DNA from: Xanthomonas phaseoli pv. phaseoli
Lineage (GTDB): Bacteria > Pseudomonadota > Gammaproteobacteria > Xanthomonadales > Xanthomonadaceae
Length of the DNA: 64,000 nt
Assembly: GCA_022749655.1 (NCBI GenBank)
Contig: CP094243.1
Location: 5,084,001-5,148,000 of the forward strand
Direction: 5' to 3'
The notes under the pieces are model-generated. The model ran no database searches. It saw nothing but the letters and a program-made list of their open reading frames with translations, and had not been told where the DNA came from. Positions 47,293 through 60,511 of the stretch are shown here, piece by piece. Numbering within the stretch: position 1 is the stretch's first letter; each line of letters begins with the position of its first letter. The translations under genes and the position numbers were made by a program.

Positions 47293-48276
47293 ATGCGTAA
47301 AGACACCCAGTGGCATCGCGCCCGCGTGGTCAGTATTGCCGACGCCTGCCCGGGCGTGCGCGAAATCGTGCTCGATCCCGGTACCGCCGCGCGCAGCTTC
47401 GAGGTGGGCAGCCACGTGGATTTCCGTTTGCAGTTGCATGGCCGCGACGATGTGCGCTCGTATTCGTTGATGGGCGAACCGCGTGCCGATGGGTACTACC
47501 AGATCGCAGTGCGGCAAATGCCCGACAGCCGCGGCGGCTCGCTGCAGATGTGGGCGCTTGCGCCGGGCGACGTGGTGGAGATGTCCCCGCCCAGCAACAA
47601 CTTCGCGCTGGACGAAAGCGGCGAGGAAATCCTGCTGATCGCCGGCGGTATCGGCATCACCCCGATCATCGGCATGGCGCAGCGGCTGGCGCGCCGGCAT
47701 CGCGCGTTTCGTCTGCTGTACGCCGGCCGCTCGCGCAGCGCAATGGCGTATGTCGACACGCTGGAAGCACTGCTGGGCGAACGTTTGCAATTGCAATGCG
47801 ACGACAGCGCCGGCCCGCCGGATCTGGCTGCCGAACTGGCGCGCCTGTCGCCCAATGCCGAGGTGTATGTGTGCGGCCCGCTGGGCATGCTCGAAGCGGT
47901 GCGCCAGCACTGGCACGCCGCCGGACGGCCACGTGCGCGCCTGCACTTCGAAACCTTCGGCAATAGCGGGCGGGTGCCTGCGCAGGCGTTCGTGGTGAAG
48001 TTGCCGGAGCTGGGCCTGGAAGTGCCGGTGGCTGAAAACGAATCGATGCTGGACGCATTGGCCGATGCCGGGGTGGAGCTGATCGCCGAGTGCCGCCGTG
48101 GCGAATGCGGTTTGTGTGCAGTGGACGTGCTGGACAGCTCCGCCGATATCGACCACCGCGACGTGTTCTTCAGCGACGAGCAGCGCCGGGAGAATCGCAA
48201 GCTGTGTGCCTGCGTGTCGCGTGCGGTAGGCGGCAGCATCAGCATCGATACTGGCTATCGCAGCGCGCTGGGCTGA
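47293..48276 (+). CDS. vanB: Vanillate O-demethylase reductase subunit VanB
   Basis: The 327-residue reductase transfers electrons from NADH to VanA. The FMN-binding segment RSYSLMGEP lies near residue 56, the NAD-binding GGIGITPIIGMA near residue 118, and the C-terminal plant-type ferredoxin domain has CRRGECGLC plus a fourth Cys in KLCACVSR. The gene is 100 bases after vanA on the same strand. The frame is intact. Confidence 0.96.
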   Translation: MRKDTQWHRARVVSIADACPGVREIVLDPGTAARSFEVGSHVDFRLQLHGRDDVRSYSLMGEPRADGYYQIAVRQMPDSRGGSLQMWALAPGDVVEMSPPSNNFALDESGEEILLIAGGIGITPIIGMAQRLARRHRAFRLLYAGRSRSAMAYVDTLEALLGERLQLQCDDSAGPPDLAAELARLSPNAEVYVCGPLGMLEAVRQHWHAAGRPRARLHFETFGNSGRVPAQAFVVKLPELGLEVPVAENESMLDALADAGVELIAECRRGECGLCAVDVLDSSADIDHRDVFFSDEQRRENRKLCACVSRAVGGSISIDTGYRSALG

Positions 48277-48681
48277 ATCCGGCCGGCCAGCCGTTTGGCG
48301 GCCAGCCACTCCTGCGTGTTCACATCTCGCCGGGGTGCAGCGGCAGGCGCACATCGCTGCGCGTATCGTCTGGCGGCTGCGGTTGATACTGGGCTTCAGC
48401 GAGGAACGCGTTTGCGGCGCCCGCGTTGCATCGGCTAACCCACTGCCGTGTCCACGCATGCTGGCAACTTTCTCGTTGGCGCTTCAGCAGCACACATCGA
48501 AGGCGATAATTCTTACCAAGCCCTGGCCGAGCCTGCCGGGCAATCGGATGCGTCCAGGAACGCAAAGCCTGGGCGCAGCGCATCCGGCAATCGTCAAGCG
48601 TGCACCGCTTCAGGCCGATGTTCGCCCGCAAGCCCATGTCGCGCGCTGCGTGCACGCTGCCGTGTTTGCATCCTCACGCGT
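48277..48681. other. Intergenic region between vanB and glpR
   Basis: I see no gene I can support in these 405 bases. A GCCGGCC...GGCGGCC inverted sequence just after vanB (near 48281-48306) could fold and help end the vanAB transcript. The glpR promoter must lie in the right part, but no clear boxes were seen. Confidence 0.45.
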
Positions 48682-48699
48682 ATGCGCGATCATCTGCGC

Positions 48700-49509
48700 A
48701 TGGAGTCGACTCACTACAGGACTGTCCCGGCGCCGGCATTGAACCCGCGCCAGGAGCAATTGGTGGCGCTGGTGCGGCAGCAGGGCTTTGCCGAGGTCGA
48801 AGGTTTGGCCACACGCTTCGAGGTGACGCCGCAGACCATCCGGCGCGATCTGACCCTGCTCTGCGATGCGGGCGTGCTGCGCCGCTATCACGGCGGCGTC
48901 AGCATGCCCTCCAGCGTGGAGAATCTGGCCTATACCGCACGCAAGGCGCTGCAGGCCCGCGAAAAACAGCACATCGCCGCACGTGTCGCGCGCTTCATTC
49001 CCGACGATGCCTCGCTGTTCATCAACCTGGGGACCACCAACGAAGAAGTCGCACGCGCGTTGCTGCAGCACCGCGGACTCCGGGTGATCACCAACAATCT
49101 CAACGTGGCGGTGATGCTCAGCGCCAACCCCAGCTTCGAGGTGATCGTGGCCGGCGGTGTGGTGCGCGGGCGCGACCAGGGCGTGACCGGCGAGGCGACG
49201 GTGGAGCTGATCCGCCAGTTCAAGGTGGATTTCGGGGTGATCGGCATTTCCGGCATCGATCTGGACGGCACCCTGCTGGATTTCGATTACCAGGAAGTGC
49301 GGGTGGCGCAGGCCATCATCGAGCACTCGCGGCACGTGCTGCTGGCCGCCGATCACAGCAAATTCGGCCGCAACGCCATGGTGCGGCTGGGCGCACTTGC
49401 ACAGGTGCACGACTGGTTCACCGACCGGCCGCCGCCGCAGGAGCTGGCGAGTGTGCTGGCCGAGGCCGGTACCCGGGTGCATCTGGCGGACGCGGACGAA
49501 ATCGACTGA
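48700..49509 (+). CDS. glpR: Glycerol-3-phosphate regulon repressor GlpR
   Basis: The 269-residue DeoR-family repressor matches E. coli GlpR closely. The helix-turn-helix FEVTPQTIRRDLTLLCDAGVLRRYHGG lies near residue 40, and the effector domain contains INLGTTNEEVARAL, TNNLNVAVML and GISGIDLDGTLLDFDY. It represses glp genes until glycerol-3-phosphate binds. ATG 48700 and ATG 48682 are both in frame; either is possible. It heads the glp cluster. Confidence 0.92.
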   Translation: MESTHYRTVPAPALNPRQEQLVALVRQQGFAEVEGLATRFEVTPQTIRRDLTLLCDAGVLRRYHGGVSMPSSVENLAYTARKALQAREKQHIAARVARFIPDDASLFINLGTTNEEVARALLQHRGLRVITNNLNVAVMLSANPSFEVIVAGGVVRGRDQGVTGEATVELIRQFKVDFGVIGISGIDLDGTLLDFDYQEVRVAQAIIEHSRHVLLAADHSKFGRNAMVRLGALAQVHDWFTDRPPPQELASVLAEAGTRVHLADADEID

Positions 49510-49665
49510 GGCCGATGTTCGTTTTTGATCGTTTTTATGCGATGGCCGCCAAGAACCACCGAGTTCGCCAAATAAACCGTATTTAATCCCTGTTTCCACA
49601 GCCGATTTGCGTGCCTGTCCCTGGTCGCGTTGGCGCCAACCATCTTCACGCCGCCGCAAGGTTCG

Positions 49666-49687
49666 ATGTTCGAATATGTTCGAACAT
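49666..49687 (+). promoter_or_regulatory. GlpR operator upstream of glpD
   Basis: ATGTTCGAA (49666-49674) and TTCGAACAT (49679-49687) form a perfect inverted repeat with a 4-base spacer. This closely matches the GlpR operator described in E. coli (WATGTTCGWTAWCGAACATW). It lies 43 bases before glpD. A further ATGTTCG half-site is at 49514-49520, suggesting a second, weaker operator. Confidence 0.82.
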
Positions 49688-49729
49688 GACAACAGGTTCG
49701 CTCGTCAGCGCGCCCGGACGGAGGCACCG

Positions 49730-51243
49730 ATGGGCGAGATGTACGATCTTCTGGTAATCGGCGGCGGCATCAACGGGGTCGGCATTGCCCGTGACGCGGC
49801 CGGGCGCGGTTTGTCGGTGTGCCTGTGCGAGCAGGACGACCTGGCCGCGCACACCAGCAGCGCCAGTACCAAGCTCATTCACGGCGGCCTGCGCTATCTG
49901 GAGCAGTACGAATTCGCGCTGGTCGGCAAGGCACTGGCCGAGCGCGAAGTATTGCTGCGACTGGCCCCGCACATCATCTGGCCGTTGCGCTTCCTGCTGC
50001 CCCACCAACCGCACCTGCGCCCGGCCTGGATGATTCGCGCCGGGCTATTCCTGTACGACCATCTGGGCGGCAGCAAGCGCAGCCTGCCGCGCTCGCGCCG
50101 GCTATCGCTGCGGACGCACCCGGTCGGTGCGCCGCTGCAGGAGTCGCTGCGCACCGGCTTCGTGTATTCGGACGCCTGGGTGCAGGATGCGCGGCTGGTG
50201 GTGCTCAACGCCATGGACGCCGCCAGGCGCGGTGCCAAGATCCACACCCGCACGCGTTGCGTCGGTGCGTGGCGCGATGCGGGCTTCTGGTATGCCGAGC
50301 TCGAAGACCGCCAGGGCCGCCGCCGCACGGTGCAGGCGCGCGCGCTCGCCAATGCGGCCGGCCCCTGGGCGGTGTCGTTCCTGGACACCGTCGCCGCGGT
50401 GCCGCACGAACACGCGCTGCGGCTGGTCAAGGGTAGCCATATCGTGGTGCCCAAGCTGTTCGATCACGACCATGCATACATCTTCCAGCAACCGGATCGG
50501 CGCATCGTGTTCGCCATCCCCTACGAGCACGACTTCACCTTGATCGGCACCACCGACGTGGACTACGAGGCCGACCCCGCCGCGCCGAAGATCGATGCGG
50601 CCGAAGTGCAATATCTGTGCGATGCGGTGAACCTGTATTTCCAGCAGCAGATCTCCCCGCCGATGTGGTGTGGAACTACAGCGGCGTGCGCCCGTTGCTG
50701 GACGACGCCGAAGACAACGCAGCCGAAGTGACCCGCGATTACCAGCTGGAAGTGGTCACCGAGGGTGCGCCGTTGCTCAACGTGTTCGGCGGCAAGCTCA
50801 CCACTTATCGCAAGCTGGCCGAAGAGGCGGTGGACCGGCTGACCCACGCGCTGGGCGCACGCAAGCCGGCGTGGACCGCGCGTGGCGAAGCATTACCGGG
50901 CGGCGAGCAGCGCGATATCGCCAGCTTGCTGGAACGCGTCGGCCGCGCGCGCCCCTGGCTACCGGCAGCGACCGCGCAGCGGCTGGTGCGCAATTACGGC
51001 ACCTGCGCCGAGCAGCTGCTTGGCGATGCGCAAAGCCTGGCCGATCTGGGCACGCACTTCGGCGCGGACCTGTATCAGGCCGAGGTGGATTACCTGCGTG
51101 AACACGAATGGGCGGTGGCTGCCGACGATATTCTGTGGCGGCGCAGCAAGCTCGGCCTGCGGATCGATGCGGCCGCGCGGCAGCGCCTGAAAGACTATCT
51201 GCAGGCGCAACCGATCCGGCAACGCGACGTCGTTTCTGCTTGA
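49730..51243 (+). pseudogene. glpD: Glycerol-3-phosphate dehydrogenase GlpD, frameshifted
   Basis: GlpD oxidises glycerol-3-phosphate to dihydroxyacetone phosphate at the inner membrane. The N-terminus holds the FAD motif LLVIGGGINGVGIARDAAGRG, then SSASTKLIHGGLRYLE. The frame breaks at 50655-50658: CCCC stands for CCCCC (Ser-Pro-Ala-Asp). The C-terminal part (VVWNYSGVRPLLDD by reconstruction, then the DUF/C-terminal helical domain) continues in another frame to 51243. The repaired product is 504 residues. glpF follows. Confidence 0.93.
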
Positions 51244-51417
51244 ACACACCGCGTTGTCGGCGAGGACGGGTCGTCCGGCAACGTATTACGGCGCTTCAGC
51301 CAGCATCACCCAAGTCACGTGGAGGGCACCCCAGATGAGCATCACCGACCACCGCTGCGCGCAAGCAAGCGTGCTGCACGCTGTTATCCGCATCACCGAC
51401 CTTGCGGGCATGCACGC

Positions 51418-52239
51418 ATGAGCCGGCAACTCATGGGTGAGTTGATCTCCGAGGCGGTCGCGATGTTCATCATCATCGCGCTCGGCGATTCGGTGGCGGC
51501 GATGTACATCCTGTACGACCCCAGCCCCTATCAAAACGCCTATTGGGGCGTATGTATCGCCTGGGGCCTGGCGGTGACGCTGGCGATCTACGTGACCGGC
51601 TCGGTGTCCGGTACGCACGCCAATCCGGCGGTCACGCTGGCGCTGGCGCTGTTCCGCGGCTTTTCCTGGAAGAAGGTAGTGCCCTACTGGGTCGCGCAGG
51701 TGATCGGCGCATTCCTGGGCGCAGCCATCGTCTATCAGTTGTACGGGCCGGTGATCGATCACTTCAACCAGGTGCAGCAGCTCACCCGCGAAGCCGGCGG
51801 CGCAGCCGGGGTGTTCTTCACCGCACCGGGGTTGGCGGTCACGCCGATGCATGCGCTGGTCGACCAGATCATCATCACCGCGTTCCTGATCTTCGGCATC
51901 TTCGCCATCACCGAGCAGTTCAACGAGGCCGCACCGACTGCCAACTCCGGCGCGTTGATGATCGGCTTGCTGGTCGCCACGCTGGGCGCGTCGATGGGCT
52001 ATCTGGAAGCCTGGGCGATGAATCCGGCGCGCGACTTCGGCCCGCGCCTGTTCGCGTATTTCGCCGGCTGGGGCGAGGCCGCGTTGCCGGCCAAGGACAA
52101 CTATTGGTGGATCCCGATCGCTGGCCCGTTGATCGGTGGGCCGATCGGCGCGCTGGCCTATCAGTGGCTGATCCTGCCATTCCTGCCGGCGCGGGTGCGC
52201 CATCTGCAGGGTGGCGGCAAACCACTCGATCCACTGTGA
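51418..52239 (+). CDS. glpF: Glycerol uptake facilitator GlpF
   Basis: The 273-residue aquaglyceroporin has six hydrophobic helices and both pore motifs: HANPAVT near residue 68 and MNPARDFGPR near residue 200, where the Asp and Arg are typical of glycerol-conducting members. It lets glycerol cross the inner membrane. It is placed between glpD and glpK on the same strand. ATG 51418 was chosen as the first codon giving a normal N-terminus (SRQLMGELISEAVAMF). Confidence 0.95.
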   Translation: MSRQLMGELISEAVAMFIIIALGDSVAAMYILYDPSPYQNAYWGVCIAWGLAVTLAIYVTGSVSGTHANPAVTLALALFRGFSWKKVVPYWVAQVIGAFLGAAIVYQLYGPVIDHFNQVQQLTREAGGAAGVFFTAPGLAVTPMHALVDQIIITAFLIFGIFAITEQFNEAAPTANSGALMIGLLVATLGASMGYLEAWAMNPARDFGPRLFAYFAGWGEAALPAKDNYWWIPIAGPLIGGPIGALAYQWLILPFLPARVRHLQGGGKPLDPL

Positions 52240-52303
52240 TGGTGCTGCGCGAAGTCAACGATCACTCTGGCCACGCATGACGTTATCTGTGGCCAAACCC
52301 TGA

Positions 52304-53878
<1,575 letters not shown>

Positions 53879-53897
53879 CACGGGCCTCGCCCACACG

Positions 53898-53925
53898 ACA
53901 GCGCCCACCATGAGGTGGGCGCTGT
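53898..53925 (+). terminator. Hairpin after glpK
   Basis: ACAGCGCCCACC (53898-53909) is exactly complementary to GGTGGGCGCTGT (53914-53925) around an ATGA loop. It lies 20 bases after the glpK stop. There is no T-run, but the strong stem suggests transcript termination for both glpK and the convergent gene on the other strand. Confidence 0.65.
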
Positions 53926-53993
53926 GACGAGCGAATCCTCTACGTCGAGGACACACGCAAGGCTAGGCAACGCAGCCTGGTGTGCAGCAGTGA

Positions 53994-54506
53994 TTACTGG
54001 CCGCCGGTGCTGGCACGGCCAGCGATGGTATCCGGGTCCCAATGTTCCTTGATCAGACCGTTCTCGATCCGGAACATGTCGAACCACGTGGTGGTGTACG
54101 TGGTGCCGGGCTTGTTGGGGTTGGGCAAGGTGCGCACCGACACCAGGGTGACCAGATCGCCATCGGCGGTGATGGCGACCAAGGGCAGTTGCACCCGCGG
54201 CTGCACCGGCGTCGGCTTCACGAACGCGGTCAGGAAGGCGATGAAGGCGTCGCGTCCATTGGCCACGTTCGGATTGTGCTGGATGTAGTTCTTGTCCATG
54301 TACATCGGCGCGTACTGCACCTGGCCAGCTTCGAACACGGTGCGCCAGAAATCGTAGACCAGCCGCTTGTTGGCAGTTTCATACCAGGTGCTGCCGAGCA
54401 GCATCTTCTGATGATTCGGATTGGCCGTCACCGCGGTCTGCGCGAACGCGGCCATTGGCGCGACCAGCATGACCAGCAACAAGGCACGGGAGAGCAACTT
54501 CTTCAT
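53994..54506 (-). CDS. Secreted SnoaL-like protein
   Basis: The 170-residue protein has a signal peptide (MKKLLSRALLLVMLVAPMAAFAQ, cut near residue 23). An NTF2/SnoaL-like domain follows, with the family phrase YIQHNPNVANGRDAFIAFL and WFDMFRIENGLIKEHWD. Such periplasmic members are often annotated as predicted SnoaL-like aldol condensation enzymes, but the substrate is unknown. The start at 54506 gives the signal peptide directly. It converges with glpK. Confidence 0.8.
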   Translation of the reverse strand: MKKLLSRALLLVMLVAPMAAFAQTAVTANPNHQKMLLGSTWYETANKRLVYDFWRTVFEAGQVQYAPMYMDKNYIQHNPNVANGRDAFIAFLTAFVKPTPVQPRVQLPLVAITADGDLVTLVSVRTLPNPNKPGTTYTTTWFDMFRIENGLIKEHWDPDTIAGRASTGGQ

Positions 54507-54749
54507 GGAGTACTCCTGGGTGGAGAGTGGCATTGCGCTCATCGGAGAGGCCAGCAACGTGTCCGTTGAGCGGGGGAAGACGCGTGCGTGTGCACAGCTG
54601 CATGAACGCGTCATCGCCACCCTACCGGGGCCGTTGATTGGCCCGCTAGACGCCTGAAAATGTACCTGGGCACTTGCGCAACAGTTAGTGAGAAAAACAT
54701 CACCGGTATGGTGGCCACCCGCGTGCCGTGCCCCACGTGCTGGATGGAC

Positions 54750-56078
54750 GAGCGTGTGCAGAATTTTGTGTAACCGTGGTTTGGGTTACCGCTGAGGAAG
54801 TCGCCCCTCGAACTGGATCGTAAAGCGGTTCAGCGCAGCCTTCCAGTCGCGGATCGGCAGCGTCCATTTCTTGGTGATGTTGCGCAGAGCCAGGTAGAAC
54901 AGTTTCATCAAGGCTTCGTCGCTGGGGAACGCGCCGCGGTTCTTGGTCAGCTTGCGCAGGCTCATGTTGACCGACTCGATGGCGTTGGTCGTATAGATCA
55001 CCTTGCGGATCTCCGGTGGGTAGTCGAAGAACGGGATCAGTCGTGACCAATTGCGCCGCCATGACTGGCTGATGGGCGGGTACTGGGCGTCCCACTTGGC
55101 CTCGAACTCGGTCAGTGCCTGCTCGGCCTCCTCGACGGTGGCGCAGGCGTAAATGCGCTTGAGATCGGCGGCAACCTCGGCGCGGCGTTTCCACGAGACG
55201 TAGTTCAGGCTGTGCCGCACCATGTGCACGATGCACAGCTGCACGGTGGTCTGCGGGAACACCGCCTCGATCGCCTCGGGAAACCCCTTCAGGCCATCGA
55301 CGCAGGCAATGAAGATGTCCTGCACCCCGCGGTTGCGTAGCTCCGTCACGACTTGCAGCCAAAACTTGGCACCCTCGGCCTGCGCCAGCCATAGGCCCAG
55401 CACTTCCTTCTCGCCGCCCATGGTGATGCCGATGGCCAGGTACACCGCCTTGACCCGCACCGCGCCCTCGCGCACTTTGACGTGGATGCAGTCCAGATAG
55501 ACGATCGGATAGACCGGATCCAGTGGCCGCGCCTGCCACGCCTTGACCTCCTCGACGACCGCATCGGTGACTGAGGAAATCAGACTCGGCGACACCTCGG
55601 TGCCGTACATCTCCTCCAGGTGCGACTGGATCTCGCGCACGGTCATGCCGCGCGCGTACAACGACAAGATCTTGTCATCGAAGCCGGCCCAGCGGGTCTG
55701 GTGCTTGGGGATCAGCTGTGGCGCGAAGCTGCCGTGGCGATCACGCGGAATCTCGATCGGCAGCTCGCCGAACTCGCCCTTGAGCGTCTTGCGGCTGCGT
55801 CCGTTGCGCGTGTTGCCGGCCGCGTTGGCGACCGGCTCATGCTTGTCATGACCGAGGTGTTCGGTCATCTCCGCGTCCAGCGCCCGCTCCACCAACCGCT
55901 TGGTCAGCTGCTTGAGCAGGCCGTTCTCGCCGATCAGATCCTCGGGTTTGGTGTAGTTGACCAACAGGCTGCTAAGCAGCTCGTCGGGTACCTCATGTGT
56001 GCGTGGGCTCATGGTGTCTCCGGGTTAGGTGGCAGTCTCCTGCCTGTGGCCCGGTTACACAAAATCTAGGACACGCCC
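54750..56078 (-). mobile_element. IS256-family insertion sequence, complete
   Basis: The element is 1329 bp. Its ends are 27-bp inverted repeats matching at 22 positions (left begins GAGCGTGTGCAGAATTTTGT; right, reversed, begins GGGCGTGTCCTAGATTTTGT). An 8-bp direct repeat GGATGGAC flanks it (54742-54749 and 56079-56086), the duplication length known for IS256. One intact transposase gene is inside. The insertion lies between the SnoaL-like gene and pobA and breaks no recognisable gene. Confidence 0.92.
54786..56012 (-). CDS. IS256-family (mutator type) transposase
   Basis: The 408-residue transposase shows the family domain: YPIVYLDCIHVKV with the first catalytic Asp near residue 170, FIACVDGLKGFPEAIEAVFP with the second near residue 235, the family CxxH pattern in QLCIVHMVRHSLNYV, and TTNAIESVNMSLRK with the catalytic Glu near residue 340. 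The frame is complete, so the element may be active. Confidence 0.95.
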   Translation of the reverse strand: MSPRTHEVPDELLSSLLVNYTKPEDLIGENGLLKQLTKRLVERALDAEMTEHLGHDKHEPVANAAGNTRNGRSRKTLKGEFGELPIEIPRDRHGSFAPQLIPKHQTRWAGFDDKILSLYARGMTVREIQSHLEEMYGTEVSPSLISSVTDAVVEEVKAWQARPLDPVYPIVYLDCIHVKVREGAVRVKAVYLAIGITMGGEKEVLGLWLAQAEGAKFWLQVVTELRNRGVQDIFIACVDGLKGFPEAIEAVFPQTTVQLCIVHMVRHSLNYVSWKRRAEVAADLKRIYACATVEEAEQALTEFEAKWDAQYPPISQSWRRNWSRLIPFFDYPPEIRKVIYTTNAIESVNMSLRKLTKNRGAFPSDEALMKLFYLALRNITKKWTLPIRDWKAALNRFTIQFEGRLPQR

Positions 56079-56292
56079 GGATGGACCGGGTGTTGCGATT
56101 GAGCGGGCGTCGGCTGCCACGGAAGCAACGCATGTGCGCTGACGGGTGTCATGCAAGCCGGTATGTGGAAGCCTGTTGTGCGCACGCATCGCATGTCTGG
56201 AGCCAAGGCGGCATTGAATCCTTACTGCCACCGTGCGCGATGATGGAGATTCGTTAGGCGGTGTCTGGCGTTAAGCAATCACCGACGCCCCA

Positions 56293-58458
<2,166 letters not shown>

Positions 58459-59000
58459 CAGAAGCGACCAACCGAACGACGTCACTCAATCGCTGTGCGC
58501 GTTGTAGAGAGAAGCATCTGCAGACTTGCTGCAGACCCTTGCCCGCCAACCGTCACAGGACACGCTGCAAGTACGTCCACGCAAGCTTCGTGGCGGCGTC
58601 CACGCCACCAATGGTTCTGCGACGGTGAGCGGCTACGGACCAGGCGAGTGGTCCGGCCTGTCAGTGCAATCGACAGGCGACGCCCGCTCGCGGTGCAGCG
58701 GCGTCTGCGTATCAGGAGCATCCCACATCAAACTGCCGACAAACGTCCTGGCGCGGTGGCCTTGCCGATGGCGGGACCGTTGGCGGCATGGATGCCGCCA
58801 TCGAGGCTCCCTGGAGGGATGCACGGCGTGCTCCGCGAGCGGTGAGGCACCGCACGCTCGACTCACCAGGCTTCCGGCTGCATCTGAGAAAAGCCATGCC
58901 AGGCCTACACAAGTGACCAAGGCGAATAGGCTCAGCCCAGACCGTCATCCTGCAGCGATGGAGAGGCAGAACCAGCCACTCCATCACCAAGCCATTGCGC
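58459..59000. other. Intergenic region between pobR and the aldehyde dehydrogenase gene
   Basis: These 542 bases lie between two convergent genes. I see no frame with a ribosome binding site or family resemblance, no clear terminator with a T-run, and no insertion sequence ends. The region may be a relic of an older gene, but nothing recognisable is left. Confidence 0.5.
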
Positions 59001-60481
59001 TCAGAACGGATACTGCGGCACGTCGCTCTTGATGGTCAGCCACTGCCAGTGCGTGTACTGCTCACAATCGGCCGGGCCGCCCACACTGGTGCCGTTGCCT
59101 GATGCACCGGTGCCGCCGAATGGATTGACGACCTCATCAGCCACCGTCTGGTCGTTGATATGCAGCAGGCCGGTGTGCAACTTCTCACCCAGGGCCAGCG
59201 CGCGCGCGACCGATGCCGACAGGATGCCTGCCGCAAGCCCGTACTCGCCTTGGTTGGCCAGCTCGGCCGCTTCGTCGTCGGTGTCGAACACGGTGATGTT
59301 GATCACTGGCCCGAACACTTCTTCGTCGAACGCGCGCATGCCCGGGCGCACGTTGGACAACACGGTGGGCGCGTAGAACAGGCCTTCATGGGTGGCGCCA
59401 GCTTCCACGACCGCGCCGGCTGCCACGCTATCGCCGACGATGTCGACGACGCGCTGCAGCTGGCGTTGGTCGATGATCGGGCCCAACGCCACGGTGCCGC
59501 TGACCGGGTCGCCCACCGGCAAATGGCGCGCTTTGTCGGCCAACCGTTGGGTCAGTGCCTGCGCCACATTGCGGTGCACCAGCACACGCCCGGTCGCCAT
59601 GCAGATCTGGCCCTGGTGCATATAGGCACCGAATGCGACCGCCGAGGCAGCCTTGTCCAGATCCGCGTCGTCGAGCACGATCACTGCGTTGTTCCCCCAA
59701 GTTCCAGCGAGACTTTCTTCAGGTGGCGTCCGGCAATTTCGCCGATGCGGCGGCCGGCGGCCGTGGAACCGGTGAACGCAATCATCGGAACATCCGGCGA
59801 TTCCACCAGCGCCTGACCAATCGGCGCATCGCCATGCAACACGTGCAGCAAGCCCTTCGGCAGGCCGGCGTCTTCGAGCACCTGCGCGATGATCACACCG
59901 CCGGTGTAGGGCGTGCGCGGGTCGGGTTTGAGAATCACCGCATTGCCCATCGCCAGCGCCGGCGCCACCGAGCGCAGCGACAGAATCAACGGAAAATTGA
60001 ACGGCGAAATCACCCCGATCACGCCCAACGGCAGGCGGCGTGCGAGGCTGAGTTGGCCGGATGCCGTCGGCAACATCTGGCCGCTGGCCTGTAGCGGCAT
60101 GGCAGCGGCCTGCTGGTAGAACACCACCGATTCGTCCACCTCGCGTTGGGCCTTGGGCAGGATGCCGCCGGTTTCGCGCGCAATCAGCAAGGTGGCTTCG
60201 GCGCTGCGTGCCTGCATCGCCTGCGCAGCACGATGAAACACGGCCGCGCGTTCGCGCGGCGGTGTTGCGGCCCAGGCACGCTGCGCTTGCTTGGCCTGTG
60301 CGATGGCAGCGGCGACATCGGCCAGGTCGGCCTTGCCGACTTCATGCAGCAAGGCGCCGGTTGCCGGCTCGTGGATGGACAAGCTGCCGCCGCGACCGGG
60401 CACCCAGTCGCCATTGAAGATGCAGCCATGCCACGCCGGCGTGTCGGTCGCAGCGGCGGCTGCGCTGGAAAGAGCATTCAT
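59001..60481 (-). pseudogene. Aromatic aldehyde dehydrogenase (vanillin/coniferyl aldehyde type), frameshifted
   Basis: The N-terminal 260 residues are a normal aldehyde dehydrogenase (GVISPFNFPLILSLRSVAPALAMGN, FTGSTAAGRRIGE, SLELGG). The frame breaks at 59694-59698, where GGGGG on the coding strand stands for six G (Leu-Gly-Gly-Asn-Asn). The rest carries the catalytic Cys in MHQGQICMATGR and EEVFGPV and ends at 59001. The repaired product is 493 residues. It resembles benzaldehyde/vanillin dehydrogenases and is sometimes annotated calB in xanthomonads. It follows an SDR gene, suggesting alcohol-to-aldehyde-to-acid oxidation of lignin units. Confidence 0.86.
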
Positions 60482-60511
60482 GGTCTAGCCTCCTGCTAAA
60501 GCGTGTAGGGA

